Positions 19,157-29,661 of a DNA stretch of 35,288 nucleotides are shown here, in pieces. The translations under genes were made by a program, and so were the position numbers. The DNA comes from Betaproteobacteria bacterium (lineage in GTDB: Bacteria > Pseudomonadota > Gammaproteobacteria > Burkholderiales > JACQAP01). Numbering within the stretch: the stretch's first letter is position 1; each line of letters opens with the position of its first letter. The notes beneath the pieces were generated by a model. The model had not been told where the DNA came from. It searched no databases and saw only the letters and a program-made list of their open reading frames with translations. The DNA is taken from the NCBI GenBank assembly GCA_025351455.1, contig JANXVW010000193.1, positions 1 through 35,288 of the forward strand, read 5' to 3'.

Positions 19157-19579
19157 TCAGTCCGTCAGCGCGTCGAGGGCCTTCTGGAACCGGTTGGCGT
19201 GCGAACGTTCCGCCTTGGCCAACGTTTCGAACCAGTCCGCGATTTCGTCGAACCCTTCGTCGCGGGCACCCTTGGCCATTCCCGGATACATGTCGGTGTA
19301 TTCGTGGGTTTCGCCGGCGATCGCCGCCTTCAGGTTGTCGCGGGAGCGGCCGATCGGCAGACCGGTCGCCGGATCGCCGACGGATTCCAGGTATTCCAGG
19401 TGACCGTGCGCATGGCCGGTTTCACCTTCCGCGGTTGAACGGAAAATCGATGCCACGTCGTTTTGCCCTTCCACGTCCGCTTTCGCTGCGAAGTAGAGGT
19501 AACGTCGATTGGCCTGGGATTCGCCCGAAAATGCATCCTTCAAACTCTGTTCGGTCTTCGACCCTTTGAGTGCTTTCAT
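19157..19579 (-). CDS. Rubrerythrin-family protein lacking a rubredoxin domain
   Basis: [38 protein letters not shown]...[14 protein letters not shown]...[10 protein letters not shown]; no C-terminal CxxC pair. Confidence 0.88.
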   Translation of the reverse strand: MKALKGSKTEQSLKDAFSGESQANRRYLYFAAKADVEGQNDVASIFRSTAEGETGHAHGHLEYLESVGDPATGLPIGRSRDNLKAAIAGETHEYTDMYPGMAKGARDEGFDEIADWFETLAKAERSHANRFQKALDALTD

Positions 19580-19650
19580 GCTGACCTCCTTGTCATTCAA
19601 GTTGGTTCGAATCGGACAGCGGCCACCAAAATCTCGCTGCCACATCCTGA

Positions 19651-19667
19651 ATTAGACTAACTCTAAT
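19651..19667. promoter_or_regulatory. 17-bp palindrome upstream of rubrerythrin, candidate operator
   Basis: ATTAGA-ctaac-TCTAAT. Confidence 0.4.
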
Positions 19668-20136
19668 CGGTAAACCGAGTGTAGGCATAGGCGCCGACCA
19701 AGTCAACAATAGCCTGCACACGTGGCGATTCGTTCGGATGAACCATCGAAGGTCGGCCTGCCGACTTCGTCTCCGATAATAATTTCCGCCGCTATTCAGG
19801 TCCGATCGGCCGATGCCAACGGAACCCGACGCCGGCGCATGCTGCGGTCGGCAGTCGTCAACGCGCGCTGAACGCACTCGCGTGGAGAAACCGGGCAATC
19901 GGCCTGGATCGAGCCGGACCCAATGCTTTCAGGAAGCGTCCGCACTGCGCGCGTAATAAAGTGCCAATTCCAAAGACGCGGCAAGCCAGACCGTCGCGAC
20001 ACCGGATGCTCCACCTGGTATTCGAACGAGGTCCAGCTATGGCACTGGTCGCGGAAACCGTTTAGTCTTACCGCACTTCTGCAGGGAGAACAACGACATT
20101 GCGCTCGGAACCGGCAAATCCACACACGGCGATTTC

Positions 20137-21204
20137 ATGCTGACAAGAACAAACATCGGACTGACCATCGAGCAGGACGAACTGAAGGGTTTTTCCAGGA
20201 CTATCGCGGAAATCGAGTGGCTGCTGCTCGGCCTCGTCCTCGTTTATCTGCTCGCGGGCGCGCCCCCGGACGACGGCAGGGTCGCCATCCACACCGCGCT
20301 CTTCTTCTTCACGGCCTTCATCCTCGGCCTGCACTATGTGCATTTCTACAAGCTGGAGAACCGCCCCAAGCTGATGTTCGAAAACTGGGTGATGATCGTG
20401 TTCATCACCTGGGTGGTCTGGTACACCGGACAAATCAACAGCCCGCTGCTCAACCTCTACCTGCTGCCGATCATCGCCAGCGCACTCATTTTCGGCAAGC
20501 TGCCGACCGCGCTGAAGGTCGGCGCCATCATCGCCTGCTTCATGTATTTCGCTCACAACCCGAAATCGAAGACGCTGCTTACGCTGCCTTTCTGGGGCGA
20601 ACTGCTTGCGCTTTGCGCACCGATGATTCTGGTCGCCTACATCACCACGATGCTCGCTGCCGATATCCGTCATGCGGTGGACAAGATCAAGCAGGTGTCC
20701 GATACGGACGAACTGACCGGCACCTACAACATGCGCGCGTTTTCGTCGATGCTGCAGCGCGCCTTCCGCCAGGCGGTGCGCTACGGCCACGCGCTGTCGG
20801 TGGTCATGATCGATTCGGACAACCTCAAGCAGATCAACGATACGCACGGGCACGAATCCGGCAACCGGCTGCTGCAGCATCTGGTGCGCTGCATACGCGA
20901 GCAATTGCGCGGCTCGGACGTCATGGCGCGCTTCGGCGGCGACGAGTTCATCGTGCTGCTGCCGGAGACCAACAACAAAGGGGCGTTGGAAATGGCGGAG
21001 CGCATCCGCAAGGCCGTCGAAATCTCGCGCTTCGACGTGCGCAGCGGCGATGCCAGCATTACCGTGAGCCTCGGCGTTGCCAGCTACCCGGAGGACGGAG
21101 GCAACCTCGATGTCATCCTCGACAAGGCGGACAAGGCCATGTACCGCGCCAAGCAACGCGGTCGCAACAAGGTCGTCGCTTATACCGAAGACGAAGCAGC
21201 CTGA
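20137..21204 (+). CDS. Membrane-anchored diguanylate cyclase (GGDEF)
   Basis: N-terminal TM helices; RGSDVMARFGGDEFIVLLPE (intact GGDEF with RxxD I-site). Confidence 0.9.
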   Translation: MLTRTNIGLTIEQDELKGFSRTIAEIEWLLLGLVLVYLLAGAPPDDGRVAIHTALFFFTAFILGLHYVHFYKLENRPKLMFENWVMIVFITWVVWYTGQINSPLLNLYLLPIIASALIFGKLPTALKVGAIIACFMYFAHNPKSKTLLTLPFWGELLALCAPMILVAYITTMLAADIRHAVDKIKQVSDTDELTGTYNMRAFSSMLQRAFRQAVRYGHALSVVMIDSDNLKQINDTHGHESGNRLLQHLVRCIREQLRGSDVMARFGGDEFIVLLPETNNKGALEMAERIRKAVEISRFDVRSGDASITVSLGVASYPEDGGNLDVILDKADKAMYRAKQRGRNKVVAYTEDEAA

Positions 21205-22025
21205 TCCGGCGTACCGGAGCCCGCGCGGCCCGCACGGAAGTAGTCCGTGTTGTCGTAAAAACTTTCCTGCTCGTTCTCTTTCCACCATCCCGGCACGCCC
21301 AGTACCGGCAGCGGTGACAGTTCCCGGCCGTGGCTCATGCGCGTCCGATCCCACATATAGGCGGCAACCAGGCGGTCGGCTTGAGCAACCTGCGCGTTCA
21401 GGTCCAGGTGCATGAATTCACCCGATACATTGAGCAGCACTGCCTTTCCCGTCATGCCGATGAAGGGATCCAGCGCCTTGTGGTAGAGCGCATGGCCGAA
21501 CAGCATGAAGCGCATGCGTTCCCGGGCCTCTTCGCGGCGTTTCCAGAACAGCTCTTTCCAGCGGAATTCGCGAACCAGTTCAAGCAGCCCGGCATCGCTC
21601 GAAACGACCACCACACCCTCCTCGTCGAACAGCGTCAATGCATCGCGAACCGGGGTCCGGTTGCCCGATTGCGCCGCCGACAATGATTCGTAGTGTCGCG
21701 CGTTGATCACGGCCTTGGTGGTGGGGAAGGTCATCCACGCCAGTGCATTAAACAAGTCGTGCCAGTCCAGCGGACGCATCTGTACTTCGCCCCTGAGGAA
21801 GGCGCGCGGCTCGAAGCCGTCCTTGAACTCCCTGGGCTTCTCGGTCTGCGCGACGAAACGCACGCGTAATCCCTGTGCATTGACGACCCTGCCAGCCTCG
21901 TGGACCAGGGCATTGAGCGTTTCGGGATCCGGCCAACCGATCTGCGGAAGATTGCTGCCGGCGGCCCGCAGCGGCGCAAACATGGCGGAGCGGTTCAGCC
22001 AGTCGGTATTCCAGTAATCGGCCAT
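21180..22025 (-). CDS. DUF3025 family protein
   Basis: [23 protein letters not shown]...[28 protein letters not shown]; overlaps GGDEF gene tail-to-tail by 25 bp. Confidence 0.78.
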   Translation of the reverse strand: MADYWNTDWLNRSAMFAPLRAAGSNLPQIGWPDPETLNALVHEAGRVVNAQGLRVRFVAQTEKPREFKDGFEPRAFLRGEVQMRPLDWHDLFNALAWMTFPTTKAVINARHYESLSAAQSGNRTPVRDALTLFDEEGVVVVSSDAGLLELVREFRWKELFWKRREEARERMRFMLFGHALYHKALDPFIGMTGKAVLLNVSGEFMHLDLNAQVAQADRLVAAYMWDRTRMSHGRELSPLPVLGVPGWWKENEQESFYDNTDYFRAGRAGSGTPDQAASSSV

Positions 22026-22089
22026 TCAGTTGCGCGGGGGCGTTCGGGTAACATGCGGTCCTTGCAGTATAGCCATCGGAAAAAGCATC

Positions 22090-23196
22090 GTGACCGAACA
22101 AGTTGATTGCGCCGTCATCGGCGCCGGCGTCGTCGGACTCGCCATCGCCCGCGAGCTCGCCATGGCGGGGCGCGAAGTCGTCGTGCTGGAAGCGGCGGAC
22201 GCCATCGGCACGCACACCAGTTCGCGCAATTCCGAAGTCATCCATGCCGGCCTGTATTACCCGAAGGGTTCGCTGAAAGCCCGTTTCTGCGTATCCGGCA
22301 AGGCGCTGCTCTACGACTACTGCGCCGGGCACGGTGTGCCCCACAGCAACATCGGCAAGATCGTCGTGGCGGTGACAGACAATGAAATCACCACGCTGAA
22401 GAATTATGTCCAGAAAGCCGAGGACAACGGCGTTGCGGATTTGCGCTGGCTGTCGCGCGAAGAGCTGCGCAAACTCGAGCCGGAAGTCGAATGCGTTGCC
22501 GGCTTCCTGTCGCCCTCCACCGGCATCGTCGACAGCCATGCGCTGATGCTCGCCTACCAGGGCGACGCGGAAAACCACGGTGCCGCCCTGGTGTTGAAGA
22601 GCCCGGTCCAATCCGGGGCAATCGGCTCCGGGGCCATTGTGCTGAATGTCGGCGGCGATGAGCCCATGACCATCGCCTGCAGAAGCGTCGTCAATTCCGC
22701 CGGCCTGTTCGCGCAAAACATTGCCCGCTCGATCGACAGCATGCCCGCGATGTTCATTCCTCCGCAATATTTCGCCAAGGCGCACTACTACACGTTGTCG
22801 GGCCGGCCGCCGTTCAAGCGCCTGGTCTATCCGGTGGCCAGCAACGCCCATCTCGGCGTGCACGTGACGGTGGACATGGCCGGGCAGATCCGCTTCGGCC
22901 CGGATGTCTCGTGGGTGGACACGGTGGACTACAGCTTCGATCACTCGCGCGAACCGCTGTTCTACGAAGCGATCCGCAAATACTATCCGGGACTCAGAGA
23001 CGGCCAGCTTCAACCCGGCTACACCGGCATACGCCCGAAGGTCTCCGGGCCGAAAGAACCGGCGGCCGATTTCGTCATCAGTGGTCCGCGTGACCATGGC
23101 GTCGCCGGCCTGGTCAATCTCTTCGGCATTGAGTCGCCGGGATTGACCGCTTCGCTGGCGATCGCCGGTCGCGTCAGGGAGTTGCTGCAAGGTTAG
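22090..23196 (+). CDS. FAD-dependent oxidoreductase, L-2-hydroxyglutarate oxidase (LhgO)-like
   Basis: [60 protein letters not shown] start. Confidence 0.8.
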   Translation: MTEQVDCAVIGAGVVGLAIARELAMAGREVVVLEAADAIGTHTSSRNSEVIHAGLYYPKGSLKARFCVSGKALLYDYCAGHGVPHSNIGKIVVAVTDNEITTLKNYVQKAEDNGVADLRWLSREELRKLEPEVECVAGFLSPSTGIVDSHALMLAYQGDAENHGAALVLKSPVQSGAIGSGAIVLNVGGDEPMTIACRSVVNSAGLFAQNIARSIDSMPAMFIPPQYFAKAHYYTLSGRPPFKRLVYPVASNAHLGVHVTVDMAGQIRFGPDVSWVDTVDYSFDHSREPLFYEAIRKYYPGLRDGQLQPGYTGIRPKVSGPKEPAADFVISGPRDHGVAGLVNLFGIESPGLTASLAIAGRVRELLQG

Positions 23197-23229
23197 ACTG
23201 TCAGGAAATCCGCAGCGGGGGGAGAACGC

Positions 23230-24537
23230 ATGGGAGCGATGGACCAGCTGGAACACGTGGAGAAAGCCAGCACCGACGAATTGCGCCGGATGCAACTCGA
23301 CCGCCTGCGCTGGAGCCTCAAGCACGCCTTTGATAACGTGCCGCACTATCGACAGGCCTTCGATGCCGCGGGCGCGCACCCCGACGACCTGAAGGACTTG
23401 TCCGACCTCGCAAAATTTCCGTTCACGACCAAGGCCGAATTACGCGACAACTATCCGTTCGGCATGTTCGCCGTGCCGATGAAGGATATTGTGCGCGTCC
23501 ACGCGTCCAGCGGCACCACCGGCAAGGCCACGGTGGTCGGCTACACGAAGCAGGACATCGAAATGTGGGCTTGCGTCATGGCGCGCTCACTACGCGCAGC
23601 CGGCGCGAAATCGTCCGACATCGTTCACATCGCCTACGGCTACGGCCTGTTCACCGGCGGACTTGGCGCGCATTACGGGGCCGAGGCCCTCGGCGCGACG
23701 GTCATCCCCTGCGGCGGCGGCATGACCGAACGCCAGGTCAAACTCATCCGCGATTTCAAGCCCGACGTCATCATGTGCACGCCGTCCTACCTCCTGGTGA
23801 TCGCGGACGAGTTCGAGCGCCAGGGCCTGGATCCGGCCAAGTCCTCGCCGCGCATCGGCATCTTCGGCGCCGAGCCATGGTCGGAGAGCATGCAGGCGCA
23901 ACTTGAACGGCGCTTCGGCATCGTTGCACTCGACCTGTACGGATTGTCCGAAATCATCGGGCCCGGCGTGGCGGCGGAGTGCATCGAAACGCACGACGGC
24001 CTCACCATCTGGGAAGACCATTTTTATCCCGAGATCATCGATCCCCTGACCGGTGCGGTATTGCCCGACGGCGCAAGCGGGGAGCTCGTGTTCACCTCGC
24101 TCACCAAGGTCGGCATGCCGATCATTCGCTACCGCACGCGCGATCTCACGCGGCTGCTGCCCGGCACCGCGCGCAGCATGCGTCGCATGGCCCGCGTCAC
24201 GGGACGCAGCGACGACATGCTCATCATTCGCGGCGTCAACGTCTTTCCATCGCAGATCGAAGAGATCGTCGTGCAGCAGGCCATGCTCTCGCCGCACTAT
24301 GTCCTCGAAGTGCGCCGCGATGGCCGCATGGACGAGCTCGACGTGCTGGTGGAACGGCGCGCCGACATCCCGGGGCCGCTTGCAGCCGAAACCCGTGGCA
24401 GCGTCGAGCGGGAAGTCGAACGGCTGATCAAAGGCCTGATCGGCGTGAGTACCAACGTGCACGTCGTCGAGCCCGATACCCTGCAGCGTTCGCAGGGCAA
24501 AGCCGTGCGCGTCGTCGACAAGCGGCCAAAGCATTGA
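23230..24537 (+). CDS. paaK: Phenylacetate-CoA ligase family (PaaK-like)
   Basis: HASSGTTGKATVVGYTKQD; GLSEIIGPGVAAEC; RSDDMLIIRGVNVFPSQIEE. Confidence 0.88.
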   Translation: MGAMDQLEHVEKASTDELRRMQLDRLRWSLKHAFDNVPHYRQAFDAAGAHPDDLKDLSDLAKFPFTTKAELRDNYPFGMFAVPMKDIVRVHASSGTTGKATVVGYTKQDIEMWACVMARSLRAAGAKSSDIVHIAYGYGLFTGGLGAHYGAEALGATVIPCGGGMTERQVKLIRDFKPDVIMCTPSYLLVIADEFERQGLDPAKSSPRIGIFGAEPWSESMQAQLERRFGIVALDLYGLSEIIGPGVAAECIETHDGLTIWEDHFYPEIIDPLTGAVLPDGASGELVFTSLTKVGMPIIRYRTRDLTRLLPGTARSMRRMARVTGRSDDMLIIRGVNVFPSQIEEIVVQQAMLSPHYVLEVRRDGRMDELDVLVERRADIPGPLAAETRGSVEREVERLIKGLIGVSTNVHVVEPDTLQRSQGKAVRVVDKRPKH

Positions 24538-24549
24538 GAGGGGAACAAC

Positions 24550-25965
24550 ATGTCGTCAGCGGCAGCCAAACCATACGCCCGGGAGGCTGAATGCCTGCAA
24601 CGGGCCAGCCTCGGCAACGAAGCGATTGAATCGTGGCGCGCGGCGGCGCCCCTTGACACCAGTGATTTCACCAGTGACTGCGCCCGCTATTCGCCCTTCT
24701 GGCAGGCCAGCGCCGCTTTGCTGGCGCGACTTCCCGCAAAGCCGGTGCGCAACGCCGGACAGATCGAAGCCGCGGAACACATCAAGCGGGTGGCGCGCGA
24801 AGTGCGTACGCGTTTTCTCTCGGCCCACGCGGGCGCACTCTACGACCGGCTGACGCGCAACCGCACGCGCTTCGTGCGCGTCGAGCGACTGATCTATGAC
24901 GCGGCGGTGCTGGTGCCCGGCCTGACGCCGACGCTTGCGCAAGTGGACGCCGAGCTGGCGCTCATGCAACGCGACAAGGAAGGCCACGAAGTCGACCAGG
25001 GCATTTTCGTTTCGAAAATACTTGCCGATGTGCGCGCCGGAACACACCTGTGCCATGCCATGCTGCTGCCGCGACCGGAAGCCATTGCGCAACTTGCCGA
25101 ATACGAAAGGACCGGCCACCTCGACCTCGGTGCCGCGGAAATCACCCGCAAGGGCAAGGCGTCCTATGTGCTGCAGAAAAATCCGCGCCATCTCAATGCC
25201 GAAGACGACACCACGATCGATGCGGCGGAGATCGCCGTCGATCTTGCGATCCTCGATACGCAAACCCAGATCGGGGTATTGCGCGGCGATTACGTGCAAG
25301 GCGGAAAATACGACGGCAAACGCATGCTCGGCAGCGGCATCAACCTCACCCATCTGTACTACGGCAAGGTGCCGTTCATCTGGTACCTGCAGCGCGACCT
25401 GGGCATCGTCAATAAATTCTTCCGCGGCGTAGCGCTCGAGGACATGACGCCAGACGACTTGAACGGGCAAACCATCGAGAAGCCATGGGTCGCCGTGGTC
25501 GAACAGTTCGCCATCGGCGGACACTGCCAGTACCTGCTGACGATGGATTATGTGCTTGCGGCACGCGGCGCTTTCCTGAGCCTGCCCGCACGCAAGGAAG
25601 GCATCATTCCGGGCGCAGCCAATATGAGGCTGCCGCGTTTTACCGGCGAACGCATTGCACGCCAGGCCATCATGTACGAACGCCGGCTCGATTGCGACAG
25701 CCCAGAAGGCCGGCTGATCTGCGATGAAATCGTCGAACCCGCAGACATGGACGACGCGATAGAACGCGTCGTAGACAATTTCACCGGCTCCGGCATCGTC
25801 AGCGCCGCCTCGAACCGGCGCGCCTTCCGCGTCACGCAGGAACCGCTCGACCTTTTCCGCCGCTACTTCGCCACTTACGCGTTAGAGCAGGCCTACTGCC
25901 ATTTCAGCCCGGCGCTGATTTCCAACCTCGAACGCCATTGGAATGCCAAGAGCCGGAAGCTTTAG
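24550..25965 (+). CDS. Enoyl-CoA hydratase/isomerase-fold protein resembling DpgC ((3,5-dihydroxyphenyl)acetyl-CoA 1,2-dioxygenase)
   Basis: ~200-aa helical N-terminal extension then crotonase core; EQFAIGGHCQYLLTMDYVLAARGAFLSLPARKEGIIPGAANMRLPRFTGERIARQAIMYER. Confidence 0.65.
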   Translation: MSSAAAKPYAREAECLQRASLGNEAIESWRAAAPLDTSDFTSDCARYSPFWQASAALLARLPAKPVRNAGQIEAAEHIKRVAREVRTRFLSAHAGALYDRLTRNRTRFVRVERLIYDAAVLVPGLTPTLAQVDAELALMQRDKEGHEVDQGIFVSKILADVRAGTHLCHAMLLPRPEAIAQLAEYERTGHLDLGAAEITRKGKASYVLQKNPRHLNAEDDTTIDAAEIAVDLAILDTQTQIGVLRGDYVQGGKYDGKRMLGSGINLTHLYYGKVPFIWYLQRDLGIVNKFFRGVALEDMTPDDLNGQTIEKPWVAVVEQFAIGGHCQYLLTMDYVLAARGAFLSLPARKEGIIPGAANMRLPRFTGERIARQAIMYERRLDCDSPEGRLICDEIVEPADMDDAIERVVDNFTGSGIVSAASNRRAFRVTQEPLDLFRRYFATYALEQAYCHFSPALISNLERHWNAKSRKL

Positions 25966-26155
25966 GTCAACGCCCAACACACAGGCACAAAGGCACAGAG
26001 GGAGCGGAGAAATCACCCCCCCACCCCCTGCTGCGCTTCAAGTGTTCCCTTGTCCAGCAAGCGGGCGCCCGGATGATCGCCGTTTCATCACCTCTCCACC
26101 CGAGTTTGGGGAGAGAGAGATGGGTGAGGGGGGCCTCTGTGTTGGGTTTTGACCT
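25964..26155. repeat. Intergenic element with imperfect 24-bp terminal inverted repeats and (CACARAGG) units
   Basis: aggtcaacgcccaacacacaggca (25964-25987) versus reverse complement of 26132-26155 (aggtcaaaacccaacacagaggcc). Confidence 0.6.
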
Positions 26156-26292
26156 GGCGGCCCACTCCTGACCGGCTATCGGGTATGATGCCGCGCCGCC
26201 GCGATTCTTATTCGGGTCCGAGCCACAAGCTCTGCCTAGCCCGCGCACAAAATCGGGGCGTTCACCCGCCCACCTATTCAGGAGAATAAAGC

Positions 26293-26424
26293 ATGACCAG
26301 CGCAATCCTGCTCCTCGGCCCCCTCACCGTCATCATCGGATGTCTCTACTGGGTGATGTCACTCGGCAAGGAACAGCTGAAACTCCATGCGGAAGTCTGG
26401 CCCAAGCAACGCAGCCACAAGTAA
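26293..26424 (+). CDS. 43-aa single-TM small protein
   Basis: MTSAILLLGPLTVIIGCLYWVMSLGKEQLKLHAEVWPKQRSHK; RBS aggag; followed by strong terminator. Confidence 0.65.
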   Translation: MTSAILLLGPLTVIIGCLYWVMSLGKEQLKLHAEVWPKQRSHK

Positions 26425-26445
26425 GACTGGCCTCACGTTCCAAAT

Positions 26446-26474
26446 AAAAAGCCCCGGATGCCCGGGGCTTTTTT
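26446..26474. terminator. Terminator after the 43-aa ORF
   Basis: AAAAA-GCCCCGG-atgc-CCGGGGC-TTTTTT. Confidence 0.9.
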
Positions 26475-26500
26475 CATTCTCACTCCTAGTTCTCCACCTC

Positions 26501-26678
26501 GACGCAAAGGCGCAAAGGTCGCAAAGGAAACCAAAACAAAAATTTGATGGTGAAGGCTCTCGATACACGACCGCTGCGATGATATTTCCAAATGATGGCA
26601 ATTTTGCCGCACAAAACTTCCCATTCCCTTTTTCTTTACGTTTCTTGTCCCGCTTTCCTTCGCGCCTTTGCGTTGAGA
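26501..26678. repeat. Intergenic element with inverted arms of CGCAAAGG units
   Basis: gacgcaaaggcgcaaaggtcgcaaaggaaa (26501-26530) versus inverse tttccttcgcgcctttgcgttgaga (26654-26678). Confidence 0.75.
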
Positions 26679-26691
26679 TTTGCCTGGTGTG

Positions 26692-28995
26692 CTAAGCGGC
26701 TTTAGCCTGATTGATCGCCCGCCAGACTTTTTCAGCCGTGGCCGGCATCTCGATCTGTTTGACGCCGAGGTGGCGCAGCGCATCGATGACCGCGTTCATC
26801 ACGGTCGGCGTGCCGCCTACCGTGCCGAGTTCGCCAACACCTTTTGCACCGAGCGGATTGATCTTGCACGGCGTGGTCTCGTCGGTATTCGTATTGAAGC
26901 TCGGTAGATCGTCCGCGCGCGGCAGGCAGTAATCCTGCAGTGAGCCGGTGATGAGCTGGCCGGTCTGCGGATCGTAATGCGTGTTTTCCATCAGAGCCTG
27001 GCCAACAGCCTGCGCGATGCCGCCGTGCACCTGGCCCGCCACGATAAGCGGGTTGATCACGCGGCCGACATCATCCATGGTGGTGTAGCGCACGATCTGG
27101 GTGACGCCGGTATCCGGATCGATCTCAACTTCGCAAACATGGCAGCTGTTCGGCCACGACGGCCCGTCCACTTTCTGCAAGGTGGTAATCGCGATGCGCT
27201 TTTCCGGCTGCCTGGCGGCGAGTTCGAACAAACCGATGCCGAGGTCCGTGCCGGCAACCTTGAAGCGGCCGTCGCTGTACACGATATCCTGTCCGGCCGC
27301 TTCCAGCGCATCGCCCGCCAATTCACGGCCTTTTTCGATGGTCTGTTTCGACGCCGTCAGCATCGCGGACCCGCCGATATAAAGCGAGCGGCTGCCCATG
27401 CTGCCGATGCCCTGCGCAATATCGCTGTCGCCCTGCACGATGACAATTTTGTCCGGATCGATGTCCAGGGTTTCGGAAAGGATCTGCACATAGCTGGTCT
27501 CGATGCCCTGCCCCATTGCCTGCATGGCGGTGTAAACCAGCACACGCCCGTCCGCCTCCACATGCAGATTTACGGTCTCCTCGTGCACGACACCGGTCCA
27601 CTCGAGGAAAGTCGATAGCGCGTGACCGCGCAGCTTGCCGCGCCTGCGGGACTCGTCGCGCCGAGCCGCATAACCTTTCCAGTCTGAGGCTTCCAGGATG
27701 CGGTCGAGCATGTGCGGGAAATTGCCACTGTCGAATTTCTCGCCCATCGGCGTCTTGTACGGCATCTGCGAAGGCTGGATGAAATTGCGCCGGCGCAATT
27801 CCGCAGGATCCATTTTCATCTCAGCGGCAGCCTGGTCCATGAGGCGCTCGACCAGGTAGATCGCTTCGGGGCGGCCCGCCCCGCGATAGGCACCGACGAC
27901 ATTGGTGTTGGTCATCACCGCAGTGCCGCGCAAATGCAGCGCAGGCACGTGATACACGCCGGTAATGACTTTCGGCCCGACGGCGACCACGATTACGGCG
28001 CCGGGGCCGCTGGCATGCGCACCGATGTTGCCGATGATATTGACGCGGAAGCCGAGAATCTTGCCGTCGGCATCGAAGGCGAGCTCGGCATGATTGATCT
28101 GGTCACGACCGTGATTGCCGCCGAGGAATTCCTCGCTGCGGCTCGCGCGCCAGTGCACTGGCCGCTTGAGCTTGCGCGCGGCCCAGGCGCAGACGATGTC
28201 TTCCGCATACAGCTGCGTCTTCATGCCGAATCCGCCGCCTACATCTCCGACAATAACGCGCACATCCTTCATCGGCACCTTCAGGCAGGCTTCCGCCAGG
28301 GTCTTCTGCAGGCCTGCCGGATTCTGGCAACTGGTACGCAGGGTAACGCGACCTGTGCCGGCGTCGAATTCCGCGATGCTGCCGCGCGGCTCCATGCTCA
28401 CCGGCACGAGGCGCTGGTTGGTCAGGGACAATTTGCTTACGTGCTTTGCCTTGGCAAAGGCGGCATCGCAGAGATCCTTTTTGCCGAATTCCGTCTGGGC
28501 GGCAATGTTGCCGGGTGCATCCGCCCACAGCAGCGACGCGCCTTTTGCGGTGGCGGCCTCGATCGTGACAACTGCGGGTAACTCCTTGTAGTCCACCATC
28601 ACTTGCTCGGCGGCGTCTTCGGCCTGGATGCGGGATTGCGCAAATACTGCCGCCACCGGTTCACCCACGTAACGCGCGGTATCGATTGCCAGGGCGTCGT
28701 GCGGCGCGCCGCACATCGGCTTGTCGTCCGCACGCTTCAGGCCGGCACCGTCGGGCAGCGGCCCGATGCCGGCCGCCTTCAGGTCCGCGCCGCTCAGCAC
28801 GGCCACGACACCCGGCATGGCCTTGGCCGATTTAGCGTCGATGGAAACAATCCGGGCATGCGCATGCGGCGAACGCACGAAGGCGACGAAGACTTCGTTT
28901 GCCACCGCCACGTCGTCAACGTACTGGCCTGTGCCGAACAGCAGACGCTGGTCTTCCCTGCGGGTCATTGCCTGACCGATACCGAACTTTGCCAT
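26692..28995 (-). CDS. Molybdenum hydroxylase large subunit (xanthine dehydrogenase/CoxL-like, not form I CODH)
   Basis: MAKFGIGQAMTRREDQRLLFGTGQYVDD; VGGGFGMKTQLYAED; active-site loop VVGAYRGAGRPEA; KGVGELGTVGGTPTVMNAV. Confidence 0.92.
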   Translation of the reverse strand: MAKFGIGQAMTRREDQRLLFGTGQYVDDVAVANEVFVAFVRSPHAHARIVSIDAKSAKAMPGVVAVLSGADLKAAGIGPLPDGAGLKRADDKPMCGAPHDALAIDTARYVGEPVAAVFAQSRIQAEDAAEQVMVDYKELPAVVTIEAATAKGASLLWADAPGNIAAQTEFGKKDLCDAAFAKAKHVSKLSLTNQRLVPVSMEPRGSIAEFDAGTGRVTLRTSCQNPAGLQKTLAEACLKVPMKDVRVIVGDVGGGFGMKTQLYAEDIVCAWAARKLKRPVHWRASRSEEFLGGNHGRDQINHAELAFDADGKILGFRVNIIGNIGAHASGPGAVIVVAVGPKVITGVYHVPALHLRGTAVMTNTNVVGAYRGAGRPEAIYLVERLMDQAAAEMKMDPAELRRRNFIQPSQMPYKTPMGEKFDSGNFPHMLDRILEASDWKGYAARRDESRRRGKLRGHALSTFLEWTGVVHEETVNLHVEADGRVLVYTAMQAMGQGIETSYVQILSETLDIDPDKIVIVQGDSDIAQGIGSMGSRSLYIGGSAMLTASKQTIEKGRELAGDALEAAGQDIVYSDGRFKVAGTDLGIGLFELAARQPEKRIAITTLQKVDGPSWPNSCHVCEVEIDPDTGVTQIVRYTTMDDVGRVINPLIVAGQVHGGIAQAVGQALMENTHYDPQTGQLITGSLQDYCLPRADDLPSFNTNTDETTPCKINPLGAKGVGELGTVGGTPTVMNAVIDALRHLGVKQIEMPATAEKVWRAINQAKAA

Positions 28996-29171
28996 GTTGT
29001 TATCCCGGTTCCGTTATGCTGTGAGGAGACAAATGTCGCCGAATTCTACGCCACGATCGCGTCGGATGTTATCGATGGGCCGGCGGGATCAGGTTGCCCT
29101 GACCGCCGCGGTTGTCTAGGATTGTACTTTCGCCGGGTACCCGGCTCCCCCCTGCCCAGAAGGAAATACCC

Positions 29172-29636
29172 ATGCCAGTCCGGCTTTCCATGACCGTAAA
29201 CGGAAAACCCGTCAGTGCCGACGTGGAACCGCGCACCCTGCTGGTGGATTTCATTCGCGACACGCTGCGCCTTACCGGCACGCATATCGGCTGCGACACC
29301 GCGCAGTGCGGCGCCTGTACGATCCACATGAACGGCGTGGCGGTCAAATGCTGCAACATGCTGGCGGTCCAGGCGCAGGGCAGCACCCTCCTGACCATCG
29401 AAGGCCTGGCCAAGGAAGACGGCACCATGCATCCGATGCAGGCTGCGTTCCGCGACCACCATGGCCTGCAATGCGGCTATTGCACCCCCGGCATGGTCAT
29501 GACCGCCATCGACCTGCTCAAGCGTCACCCGCATCCGAGTGAGGAACAGATCCGCGCCGAACTCGACGGCAACCTGTGCCGCTGTACCGGATATCACAAT
29601 ATCGTCAAGGCCGTCCAGGCGGCTGCCAAGGCGTAA
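29172..29636 (+). CDS. Molybdenum hydroxylase [2Fe-2S] small subunit (CoxS-like)
   Basis: [50 protein letters not shown]. Confidence 0.94.
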   Translation: MPVRLSMTVNGKPVSADVEPRTLLVDFIRDTLRLTGTHIGCDTAQCGACTIHMNGVAVKCCNMLAVQAQGSTLLTIEGLAKEDGTMHPMQAAFRDHHGLQCGYCTPGMVMTAIDLLKRHPHPSEEQIRAELDGNLCRCTGYHNIVKAVQAAAKA

Positions 29637-29661
29637 GTCACCTGCAAAAAAAGGATTCAGC

